From Cyanobacteriota bacterium (GTDB lineage: Bacteria > Cyanobacteriota > Cyanobacteriia > Phormidesmidales > Phormidesmidaceae), in the NCBI GenBank assembly GCA_027483425.1, contig JAIXUR010000045.1, positions 1 through 13,242 of the forward strand: a stretch of DNA of 13,242 bases, written 5' to 3'. This document shows positions 6,445 to 13,187 of this stretch, piece after piece (position 1 is the first letter of the stretch; each line of letters opens with the position of its first letter). The notes below the pieces were generated by a model. That model was not told the origin of the DNA. It saw nothing but the letters and a program-made list of their open reading frames with translations, and did not search any database. Position numbers and translations under genes: made by a program.

Positions 6445-7863
6445 CTATTCCTTGGCTTTGCTCACTTCCCTCGACTCGCTCTGCACCGAGATGGTTTTGC
6501 GCTTTTTCGGCAGAGAGGCCCCGCGCTCAGAGCCCTCGGCCTCGGCGTTGTGGTGCTCGTTGCGCTGCCAGGCCGGCACGGTTTGGTCATAGGCCATTTG
6601 TAGAGCCGCCGCCGCAATGGTACGCAGGTCGTACTCTTCGCTGAGCTGAGACACAATCGGCAAAAATGACGCCAATCGTTCGCTGGTGATGGCCTCCCGC
6701 ATTTGGCTGCGCAGCCGCTCTAGGTTGCGGGCCGCGATCTCAGCCCGAGTGGGAATTTTCACCAGGGTCATGGGCTGCTTAGTGTGGCGCTCGATCTGCC
6801 GCAGCTTGTATTTCTCTAGGGGAGTCACCAGGGAAATGGCGATGCCATGCTTGCCCGCCCGCCCGGTGCGCCCAATGCGGTGCACGTAGCTTTCCATGGC
6901 ATCGGGCATGTCAAAGTTAATCACGTGGGTGAGATCGTCTACGTGCAGGCCCCGGGCCGCAATGTCGGTGGCCACCACCAGCTTCACCTGCTGCTGACGG
7001 AAGCGCATCAGCAGACGCTCTCGCTGGGACTGGCTGAGGTCGCCATGGTACTCGTCCACGCTGTAGCCCGCCGCCTGGAGCTGGCGGGTCAGATCCCCAG
7101 CGGTGCGACGGGTGCGAACGAAAATGATCGCAGATTCAGGATCCTCTAGCTCCAGGATGGGCTGTAGGGCGCGCACCTTGGTCCAGCCCCGGGGCACGAT
7201 GTAGCTCACCTGTTGAATCTGCTTGGGCGAGGCCTTGGGCGACTGCACCGTCACCGTCACCGGGGAGTGGAGAAACTTGGCGGACAGCTCCCGAATCTCG
7301 GGAGCCATGGTAGCCGAGAAAAATGCGGTTTGACGGTTGGCTGGGGCTTTGCTGAGAATTTTCTCGACGTCTTGAATAAAGCCCATGTTGAGCATTTCGT
7401 CGGCTTCGTCCAGCACCAACCAGCCCAGATTGTGCAGCGATAGACTGCCCCGGTTGAGCAGATCTAGCACGCGCCCAGGGGTGCCTACCACAATCTGGGC
7501 TCCCCGTTTGAGCTGATCTTGCTGACGCTCGATGGACTGGCCACCGTAAATGGCCAACACATTGGGGCGGCCATTGATGCGAAAACCGCGCATGGCCTGA
7601 CAGACCTGGATGGCTAGCTCCCGGGTGGGCGTGAGCACCAGGGCTTGCACAGAGGGGTTGCTGGAGTCAACCTGCTCCATCAGGGGCAGGGCAAAGGCGG
7701 CCGTTTTGCCGGTGCCGGTTTGGGCTTGGCCGATTAAATCGCGCCCCGAGAGCAAATGAGGAATGGCCTCAGCCTGAATGGCCGTGGGTTCGTCGTAGCC
7801 CATGCTTTGAAGATGGCTAACGCGGGCTTCGGACAACCCTAGGCTAGTGAACGATAAGGTCAT
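6445..7863 (-). CDS. crhR: DEAD-box RNA helicase CrhR (DeaD/CsdA-like)
   Basis: A 472-residue ATP-dependent RNA helicase. Motifs in order: Q motif FTSLGL...PTAIQ (5-30), Walker A AQTGTGKT (47-54), PTREL (79-83), TPGR (128-131), DEAD (152-155), SAT (183-185), FVRT (248-251), ARGLHVDD (303-310) and HRIGRTGR (328-335). The sections PRGWTKVRALQPILELEDPESAIIFVRT and YHGDLSQSQRERL closely match Synechocystis CrhR (slr0083) from memory. Known role of that protein: redox- and cold-responsive unwinding and annealing of RNA, ribosome maturation and cold acclimation. The C-terminal tail is short and basic (LPKKRKT) rather than Gly/Arg-rich. GAGGAA lies eight bases before the ATG at 7863. It follows rimO after 69 bases on the same strand; the rimO-crhR order is the same as in Synechocystis, where the two form one operon whose transcript is processed between the genes. 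Confidence 0.94.
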   Translation of the reverse strand: MTLSFTSLGLSEARVSHLQSMGYDEPTAIQAEAIPHLLSGRDLIGQAQTGTGKTAAFALPLMEQVDSSNPSVQALVLTPTRELAIQVCQAMRGFRINGRPNVLAIYGGQSIERQQDQLKRGAQIVVGTPGRVLDLLNRGSLSLHNLGWLVLDEADEMLNMGFIQDVEKILSKAPANRQTAFFSATMAPEIRELSAKFLHSPVTVTVQSPKASPKQIQQVSYIVPRGWTKVRALQPILELEDPESAIIFVRTRRTAGDLTRQLQAAGYSVDEYHGDLSQSQRERLLMRFRQQQVKLVVATDIAARGLHVDDLTHVINFDMPDAMESYVHRIGRTGRAGKHGIAISLVTPLEKYKLRQIERHTKQPMTLVKIPTRAEIAARNLERLRSQMREAITSERLASFLPIVSQLSEEYDLRTIAAAALQMAYDQTVPAWQRNEHHNAEAEGSERGASLPKKRKTISVQSESREVSKAKE

Positions 7864-7921
7864 GATGGTTCCTCGGGACGGTGAACAACGGGAGCAGAAA
7901 AGACGTTAGGGGACAGGTTTC

Positions 7922-7947
7922 TTGGGCCAGGCTTATTGGGCCAGGCT
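7922..7947. repeat. 12-base direct repeat (period 14) at the rimO stop codon
   Basis: TTGGGCCAGGCT occurs at 7922-7933 and 7936-7947, separated by AT. The TAA stop of rimO (7933-7935, minus strand) lies at the junction. It also marks the start of the rimO-crhR gap, which in Synechocystis is a transcript processing site. Confidence 0.85.
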
Positions 7948-9288
7948 CAGGGCACTTCTAGGCGGTGGGGCGATCGCGACGAGTTCGCCAAACAGGTCGT
8001 AGGTATCGGCGGCGGTAATCTTAACCGGCACGATCTGATTGAGGGGGGCCTCTCCGGTGACGTAGACTAGGCCGTCAACCTCGGGGGCAAACCGGGTCGA
8101 TCGCCCGATCGCCATGCCCGTGGCCGGATTTTCTTGCTCAATCAGCACGTCGACCACCCGGCCAATATGGGCGCGGTTGTGCTCCCAGGCGATGGGCTGT
8201 TGGGCCAACATCAGCTCTTCGCGGCGGCGATCGCGCTCGACCTGGGGCACTTGATCGGGCAGGGAATAGGCCGGGGTGCCCTCTTCTGCGGAGAAGGAAA
8301 ACACGCCCACATGGTCGAACCGGTGGCGATCGACAAACCCTAGCAGATGCTCGAAGTGGGCCTCGGTTTCACCCGGAAAACCCACAATAAACGTGGTGCG
8401 CAGCACCGCCTCGGGCAGAGCCGCTTTGATGCGGCTAATCACCTGGTCGTTGACCTGGCCCTGCCAGGGGCGATTCATGGCCCGGAGCACCTCCGGGTGG
8501 GAATGCTGCAGGGGTAAATCTAGATAGGGCAAGACGTTGGGAGTCTCGCGGATAGCAGCAATCACCTCGGGGGTGAGCCCGGTGGGGTAGGCGTAGTGCA
8601 TGCGCACCCAGGGCACATCCACCTCACCCAGGGCCCGCAGAAGCTCAGCTAGGCGAGGCTTACCGTAGAGGTCTACCCCGTAATTGGTGGTGATCTGCGA
8701 AATCAGCACCAGCTCTTGCACGCCCTCATCGGCCAGTTGGTGGGCCTCGGCCACGATAGACTCGATCGATCGCGATCGCTGGTTGCCGCGCAGGTGGGGA
8801 ATGATGCAGAAGGCGCAGCGGTAGTCGCAGCCCTCCGCCACCCGTAGGTAGGCCACGCTAGAGGCGGTGGTGCGGTAGCGGGGCACGGTTTCATCGGCAA
8901 TATAGGTGGGCTCTGGGGAAACAATCTTCACCCGTTCCCCGGCTTCCGCCCGTTCGATCACTTCCACAATCCGGTGGTAGTCGCCGGTGCCCACCAGGGC
9001 CACAGCTTCGGGAATTTCGTCCAGCAATTCGTGCTGAAAATGCTGGGCCAGGCAGCCGGTAATCACGACTTTCTTCTGGGCGGTGGCTAGCTCAATCAGC
9101 GTGCGCACCGACTCTTCCCGCGCTGATTCAATGAAGCTACAGGTGTTGACCACCACGTAGTCGGCCAATTCTTCGTTGGCATCGACCTGGTAGCCAGCCT
9201 GCACCAACAGGCCCAGCATATGCTCGGTATCAATCCGGTTCTTTTCGCAGCCCAGGTGATTGAATGCAACCGTCGGCTTTAGCCCCAT
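7933..9288 (-). CDS. rimO: Ribosomal protein S12 methylthiotransferase RimO
   Basis: A 451-residue radical-SAM enzyme that adds a methylthio group to the conserved aspartate of ribosomal protein uS12. The N-terminal UPF0004 domain carries three cluster cysteines: Cys14 (NHLGCEKNRIDTE), Cys50 (VVVNTCSFIESAREES) and Cys79 (ITGCLAQ). The radical SAM CxxxCxxC is Cys154/158/161 (AEGCDYRCAFCIIPHLRGNQRSR). A C-terminal TRAM domain (about 370-440) contains ENPATGMAIGRS. HLGCEKN with a C-terminal TRAM separates RimO from MiaB. The frame extends to a TTG at 9315, giving MRDTLLRDT, but these residues are a product of a 15-base DNA duplication; the family N-terminus supports the ATG at 9288. It is the first gene of a rimO-crhR pair as in Synechocystis (slr0082-slr0083). 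The promoter probably lies in the 9320-9540 gap. Confidence 0.95.
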   Translation of the reverse strand: MGLKPTVAFNHLGCEKNRIDTEHMLGLLVQAGYQVDANEELADYVVVNTCSFIESAREESVRTLIELATAQKKVVITGCLAQHFQHELLDEIPEAVALVGTGDYHRIVEVIERAEAGERVKIVSPEPTYIADETVPRYRTTASSVAYLRVAEGCDYRCAFCIIPHLRGNQRSRSIESIVAEAHQLADEGVQELVLISQITTNYGVDLYGKPRLAELLRALGEVDVPWVRMHYAYPTGLTPEVIAAIRETPNVLPYLDLPLQHSHPEVLRAMNRPWQGQVNDQVISRIKAALPEAVLRTTFIVGFPGETEAHFEHLLGFVDRHRFDHVGVFSFSAEEGTPAYSLPDQVPQVERDRRREELMLAQQPIAWEHNRAHIGRVVDVLIEQENPATGMAIGRSTRFAPEVDGLVYVTGEAPLNQIVPVKITAADTYDLFGELVAIAPPPRSALSLAQ

Positions 9289-9289
9289 G

Positions 9290-9319
9290 GTGTCTCTCAA
9301 AAGGGTGTCTCTCAAAAGG
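9290..9319. repeat. 15-base tandem duplication spanning the rimO translation start
   Basis: GTGTCTCTCAAAAGG occurs at 9290-9304 and again at 9305-9319, perfect and adjacent. On the minus strand each copy reads CCTTTTGAGAGACAC, so the GAGAG that can serve as a ribosome site about eight bases before ATG 9288 is present twice. It also provides an in-frame upstream TTG (9315). Confidence 0.9.
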
Positions 9320-9657
9320 TAAACGCGCCAATGATGCCAAAAGCTCCAGGTCGCAAGGTCGACTCAATCGCACTAGGACAGTCAAGCATCCCCACCAGGG
9401 GGCTCAAAATCCCTAATACCACCGCTCAGGCATCCATCAATCCTGTGTTGACGAATTGCCCAGCAAATCTTGTGGCCAATGGCACCAGGGGGCAATACAA
9501 ATTAACACTCATAAATAATACAACACAAAAGGAGAGACTGTCCTAAATCGCGCTCCAGGGGTTGATATGCTGATAGGGTAGGTTCGGCATAGGTTTGCTG
9601 CGGCAGCCTTGGCCTACCTGTAGTTCTGTACGCTAGGCGAGTCCAGGCAAAATTCAC
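9320..9657. promoter_or_regulatory. Divergent rimO-btpA intergenic region
   Basis: About 340 bases without a supportable gene. It must contain the rimO promoter (minus) and the btpA promoter (plus). An AT-rich patch at 9496-9530 (AAATTAACACTCATAAATAA...) stands out from the GC-rich surroundings and is the likeliest promoter or 5' leader zone for rimO; TATTAT on the minus strand is a possible -10. CACCAGGGGGC occurs twice, at 9393-9403 and 9483-9493. GCTGC-G-GCAGC at 9597-9607 is a small perfect hairpin before btpA. TTGATA at 9563 could be a -35 for btpA, but no matching -10 is seen. A 71-codon frame at 9331-9546 lacks a ribosome site and is not called. Confidence 0.45.
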
Positions 9658-10503
9658 GTGGACTTAATCGAAGTCTTTAAAACCAGTCATCCGGTCATTG
9701 GGGTATTGCACCTGCTGCCCCTGCCCACCTCTCCCCGCTGGCAGGGAGACTTGCAGGCCGTCATTGATCGCGCTGAGCAAGAGGCCACCGCCCTCGCCTC
9801 CGGTGGCGTTCACGGCATTATTGTCGAGAATTTTTTTGATGCCCCCTTCACGAAGGGCTCGGTCGATCCCGCGGTGGTCAGTGCCATGGGTCTGGTGGTA
9901 CAGCGTTTGCAGACCCTGGTTACCGTGCCCATCGGCCTGAATGTGCTGCGCAACGATGCCCGCAGCGCCATGGCGATCGCCACCTGTACCGGCGCGGCCT
10001 TTATTCGCGTCAACGTGCTAACCGGGGTAATGGCCACCGACCAGGGCCTGATCGAAGGCTGTGCCCACGACCTGCTGCGCTACCGCAAGGAACTGGGCAG
10101 CCCGGTGAAAATTTTGGCCGATGTGTTGGTCAAGCATGCTCGCCCCCTGGGCTCCCCCAACCTGATCACGGCGGTGCAGGAGACCCTTCACCGGGGCATG
10201 GCCGACGGCATTATTCTCTCGGGTTGGGCCACCGGCCACCCTCCCAGCCTAGAAGACCTGGAGTTGGCCAAGGCGGCCGCTGGCGATCGCCCCGTGTTTA
10301 TCGGCAGCGGAGCCGATTGGGAAAACATTGGTACCCTGATGAAGGCGGCCGATGGCGTGATTGTGGCCAGTTCCCTCAAGCGCCAGGGCGACATTAACCA
10401 GCCCATTGACCCAATTCGGGTGGGGCAGTTTGTGGAGGCCATGCAGGAAGGATTGCAGGCCTTGGAGGGTAACCTCACCCTATCGTCCATGGTGGTTCCC
10501 TAG
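9658..10503 (+). CDS. btpA: Photosystem I biogenesis protein BtpA
   Basis: A 281-residue protein of the BtpA/SgcQ family, predicted to be a TIM-type barrel. Recognisable stretches are VIGVLHLLPLPTSPRW (13-28), GGVHGIIVENFFDAPF (49-64), FIRVNVLTGVMATDQGLIEG (115-134), the KILADVLVKHARPLG strand (151-165) and FIGSGADWENIGTLMKAADGVIVASSLK (214-241). In Synechocystis the protein is a thylakoid-associated factor needed for stable accumulation of the photosystem I core, especially at low temperature; its biochemical activity is not settled. The start is GTG 9658, agreeing with the conserved MDLxEVFKT beginning; the ribosome site is weak. HIP1 sites at 9973 and 10283 lie inside. The VKOR-thioredoxin gene follows after 153 bases on the same strand, making a possible photosystem-assembly pair. 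Confidence 0.94.
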   Translation: MDLIEVFKTSHPVIGVLHLLPLPTSPRWQGDLQAVIDRAEQEATALASGGVHGIIVENFFDAPFTKGSVDPAVVSAMGLVVQRLQTLVTVPIGLNVLRNDARSAMAIATCTGAAFIRVNVLTGVMATDQGLIEGCAHDLLRYRKELGSPVKILADVLVKHARPLGSPNLITAVQETLHRGMADGIILSGWATGHPPSLEDLELAKAAAGDRPVFIGSGADWENIGTLMKAADGVIVASSLKRQGDINQPIDPIRVGQFVEAMQEGLQALEGNLTLSSMVVP

Positions 10504-10517
10504 CGGACTCGCCAGAG

Positions 10518-10546
10518 GAGAACTGGGCCATAAGAGAACTGGGCCA
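10518..10546. repeat. 13-base direct repeat (period 16) downstream of btpA
   Basis: GAGAACTGGGCCA occurs at 10518-10530 and 10534-10546, with a 3-base spacer. It begins 15 bases after the btpA stop and lies before the VKOR gene. A TACTATAGA stretch at 10565-10573 just beyond could hold a -10 for the next gene, without a clear -35. Confidence 0.85.
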
Positions 10547-10656
10547 GAGTGATAACGTAGGCATTACTATAGACACGGGGTCAGTTGGGGCCAGGGCACT
10601 CTGGCCGCCGCCCCACGGGCAGTTGAAGGTTTAACGTTTTGCTGGAGAGGCTAAGC

Positions 10657-11577
10657 ATGAGACGTCGTCGTCAGGAAAACCGTTGGATTCATCGCTGGTC
10701 GCGCTGGCTGGTGGCGGGCATTGCCGCAGTGGGCACCCTCGGTACCGGTTACCTAACGATCACTAAGCTGATGGGCGGCGGAGCCTGCCCCACGGAAGGG
10801 TGCGAACGAGTCCTCTCTAGTCCCTGGGGTACGGTATTTGGTCTGCCCCTGACGCTGTTTGGCTGTTTGGCCTACGGCACCATGCTGGTGATGGCGCTGG
10901 CCCCCCTGCTGATCAATGCCGACCAAAATAAGCCCCTGCGCCAAAAGCTAGAAACCTGGACCTGGCCGCTGATGTTTATGCTGGCCGCGGCCATGATGGT
11001 TTTCAGCGCCTACCTAATGACAGTGCTGGCCTTTGAGCTCAAGGCCTTTTGCCCCTACTGCGTGGGTTCGGCGCTGTTTGCCCTCTCGATGTTTTTAATT
11101 ATTTTGCTGGGCAACCGCTGGGAGGATCTGGGCCAGCTTGCCTTTATGGGCTTTATTGTCGGCGTGCTGACCCTCACCAGCACCCTGGCCATCTACGCCC
11201 CCATCGGGGCCGGGGACAGCCCCAGCAGCACCGTGGCGGGTCAGGTCGGGCCACCCATTACCACGGCCTCTGGCCCCGCCGAAATTGCCCTGGCCAAGCA
11301 CCTGAAGGATAGCGGCGCGGTCATGTATGCGGCCTGGTGGTGCCCCCACTGCCACGACCAAAAACAACTGTTTGGGGCTGAGGCCACCGAAGCGCTAAAT
11401 CTCGTAGAGTGCGCCGAAGACGGGCAAAATTCCCAAGTCGACCTGTGCCGGTCTAAACCAGAGATTACAGGCTTTCCCACCTGGGAGATCAATGGCGAGT
11501 TCTACTCGGGCACCCAAAGCCTGGCGCGCCTGGCGGAGTTATCGGGCTACAGCGGGCCTAAGGATTTTCGTCGGTAG
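10657..11577 (+). CDS. VKOR-thioredoxin fusion protein (disulfide-bond formation)
   Basis: A 306-residue membrane protein. The VKOR part (about 15-185) has an N-terminal basic segment, likely membrane helices at about 15-35, 60-85, 102-127, 133-152 and 160-181, a loop cysteine pair Cys44/Cys49 (ACPTEGCERVLSSPWGTVFG) and the quinone-proximal FCPYC (Cys132/Cys135). The C-terminal thioredoxin-like domain (about 205-306) has WWCPHC (Cys229/Cys232), a further pair Cys252/Cys264 and the cis-Pro loop TGFPTW. This order matches the cyanobacterial VKOR homolog of known structure and plant LTO1, which oxidise lumenal or periplasmic proteins and pass electrons to quinone. The frame opens at a TTG at 10639, but GGAGAGG (10644-10650) is placed six bases before ATG 10657, which I choose. 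Adjacent to btpA; LTO1 is known to affect photosystem assembly, so shared purpose is plausible. Confidence 0.94.
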   Translation: MRRRRQENRWIHRWSRWLVAGIAAVGTLGTGYLTITKLMGGGACPTEGCERVLSSPWGTVFGLPLTLFGCLAYGTMLVMALAPLLINADQNKPLRQKLETWTWPLMFMLAAAMMVFSAYLMTVLAFELKAFCPYCVGSALFALSMFLIILLGNRWEDLGQLAFMGFIVGVLTLTSTLAIYAPIGAGDSPSSTVAGQVGPPITTASGPAEIALAKHLKDSGAVMYAAWWCPHCHDQKQLFGAEATEALNLVECAEDGQNSQVDLCRSKPEITGFPTWEINGEFYSGTQSLARLAELSGYSGPKDFRR

Positions 11578-11645
11578 CGCCAGCTATGTTGAAGAGATCG
11601 ACACCCACTACAACAGCGAAAGCTTCTTTAGTGCGCCATGCCTAC
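11578..11645 (+). other. Short flank between VKOR gene and the insertion sequence
   Basis: Sixty-eight bases. A start at 11586 opens a frame (MLKRSTPTTTAKASLVRHAY) that runs up to the IS edge and then stops inside the IS at about 11673. It could be the beginning of a gene cut by the IS, but it has no ribosome site and no recognisable homology; I do not call it a gene. No rho-independent terminator for the VKOR gene is evident. Confidence 0.3.
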
Positions 11646-11668
11646 GGGCGTATCCATCGGTTGGGGGA
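11646..11668. repeat. Left terminal inverted repeat of the IS
   Basis: It begins GGGCGTATCCATCGGTTGGG. Compared with the reverse complement of the right end it matches at positions 1-9, 11, 14-17 and 19-23. It lies 76 bases before the transposase start. Confidence 0.8.
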
Positions 11669-11696
11669 GTAGGCAAAAAAAGAGGGTGCAGGGAAA

Positions 11697-11729
11697 ATAG
11701 TCACGGCACCCAACACAAATAATGACTAT
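11697..11729 (+). promoter_or_regulatory. Hairpin over the transposase start codon
   Basis: ATAGTCA (11697-11703) pairs perfectly with TGACTAT (11723-11729), whose first bases belong to the ATG at 11722-11724. An overlapping pair GGGTGC (11684-11689) / GCACCC (11706-11711) is an alternative fold. Start-masking hairpins that limit transposase synthesis are known in other IS families; here it is inference. No Shine-Dalgarno is seen. Confidence 0.3.
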
Positions 11730-13116
11730 GAGCATAGCGCCCAGACTGGCAGACTGGCTAGAGCAACCCGACTGCCAAGCATGTCTATCCGGGTTGTCAG
11801 CGGCGATCACCCTGCCAGCAATGGTGATGGTGGCCTTACAAGTGGGATTGATGGTAGCCCGCTGGCTGCTGGAGACGGAGCTAAAGCGTCGTGCCCAAGC
11901 GCCTTCGGACTGGCCAACCTGCCCCCACTGTGGGAGCCGTCTGCACTCGAAAGGGTTTCAGCGACGGCAGATACAGACCTTGGTAGGCGCGATTGCCTGA
12001 AAGCGGCGGGTGGGTCGCTGTCCTCGGGGATGCCCTGAGAGCCAGCGGGTGCCGCTCGACGAGGCCTTGGGCATTGTTCCCTATCAACAGAGCAGTGAGG
12101 AGTTGGTACGCTTGGGCTGTCTGCTGAGCGTGATGATGCCCTACGCCCAGGCGAGTGAGGTGCTGCGGCAGTGGAGTGGGCTGTCGGTGAGTGCGGCGAG
12201 TCTGTGGAACTGGGTGCAAGTGGTGGGGCAACGGGCCGAAGCGTCTCTGGCTGAGGCCTTGAGCGTTCAAGCCTCCGGCGAGACGGTGACCCTTGAACCC
12301 ATTGACGACAGCTTGGCCGCCCTGCCTTTAGCCATTGGGGCGGATGGGGTGATGGTGCCGTTTCGGCCCACGCCGAAGACTCCGGTGGGTCGGGTTCAGT
12401 GGCGGGAGATAAAAGTCGGCATTCTAGCTCGCCTCGGCACTCGGGTCACCCGAGCGGGAGAGACTGTCCCCCAACTGCTGAGACGCCGACTGGTGGCGGT
12501 GTTGGGCACCATTGATGACTTCATCCCATCCATTCAACTGGAGGCGACTCGCCAGGGGGTAGACACCGCTCCGGTCGTCGTTTGGCTCAGCGATGGCGGA
12601 CGTGGCTTCTGGCGGGTCTACCGCACTTGCTTTGCGACCGCTATCGGCGTGCTCGATTTCTTCCATGCCGCTGGCCATCTGGCTCGGGCCACTCAGGCCC
12701 TCTTTGGGACGCTCCAGTCCGCCGAGGCCCAAGCTTGGTTCCGCCGCTGGCGCCATTGGCTGCGCCACGGGCAAGCCTGTCGGGTGCGGCGGGTCTTAAC
12801 CCAGTTGATTCATCTACCGGGCTGGTCGGACTCAGCCTTCTCCACCCTGCTCCAGGTGCAGGCCTACTTCCAGCGGCACCACCTACACACCCGGTATCAG
12901 CACTTTGAGCGCCTAGGACTCCCCTTAGGCTCGGGGATGGTGGAAAGTGCCTGCAAATGGCTCATTCAACAGCGCTTCAAGGGTGTTGGCATGCGCTGGA
13001 GCGACGACGGCTTTAACCATCTCCTCCTGCTTAGGCTAGCTTGGGCCAATGACCGCTTTGATGACTTCTTCCCCGCTGTGCCCAAGTCGCAGCCTGACCC
13101 ATCCCCTAACCTCTAG
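11722..13116 (+). pseudogene. ISKra4-family transposase, interrupted by an in-frame TGA
   Basis: A 464-codon frame with one internal stop, TGA at 11998-12000 (codon 93). Both halves are in the same frame, so this is not a frameshift. The context LVGAIA-stop-KRRVGRCPRGC corresponds in relatives, as I recall, to ...WKRRVGRCP..., so a TGG to TGA change is the simple explanation. The stop separates the two halves of a zinc-binding motif, CPHC (codons 67-70) and CPRGC (100-104), which argues against two independent proteins. Downstream the DDE-type catalytic signs are intact: AIGADGVMVPF (Asp at codon 208), WLSDGGRGFW (Asp 291), LDFFHAAGHL (Asp 312) and GSGMVESACKWLIQQRFK (Glu 408). The second half could start at GTG 12010, giving 368 residues with the DDE core but only half of the zinc motif. 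Readthrough of UGA is a less likely alternative. Confidence 0.85.
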
Positions 13117-13124
13117 ATACGCCC
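13102..13124. repeat. Right terminal inverted repeat of the IS
   Basis: The reverse complement reads GGGCGTATCTAGAGGTTAGG from the outer edge inward, matching the left end at 19 of 23 positions. The transposase TAG stop (13114-13116) lies inside it. Confidence 0.8.
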
Positions 13125-13162
13125 CATCGTCTGGGATTGGGCGCTAGATCGCCAGGGTGGTG

Positions 13163-13187
13163 CGTTCCCACGCTTCGCGTGGGAACG
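13163..13187. repeat. REP-like perfect hairpin
   Basis: CGTTCCCACGC (13163-13173) and GCGTGGGAACG (13177-13187) form an 11-pair perfect stem with a TTC loop. Sequences of the form GTTCCCACGC...GCGTGGGAAC are, to my knowledge, scattered between genes in many bacteria including cyanobacteria. No run of T follows, so it is not a classic terminator. It lies 39 bases outside the IS end, so it is not part of the IS as delimited. Confidence 0.75.

Larger units (their letters stand above)
11646..13124 (+). mobile_element. ISKra4-family insertion sequence (1479 bases)
   Basis: The ends are defined by imperfect inverted repeats: the left end from 11646 and the reverse complement of the right end from 13124 both begin GGGCGTATC and match at 19 of the first 23 positions. 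Beginning with GGG fits the ISKra4 family as I know it. The single transposase frame fills the element and its stop codon lies inside the right repeat. No HIP1 octamer occurs within it, unlike the ten copies over the rest of the window, in keeping with foreign origin. The flanks (CCATGCCTAC on the left, CATCGTCTGG on the right) show no obvious target duplication. Family assignment rests on the transposase sequence. Confidence 0.85.

Noticed and set aside
9331..9546. 71-residue plus-strand frame in the rimO-btpA gap
   Set aside because: No Shine-Dalgarno, unremarkable composition, and it covers the AT-rich likely promoter zone of rimO.
11881..12270. 129-residue minus-strand frame in the IS
   Set aside because: Antisense shadow of the transposase with low-information composition.
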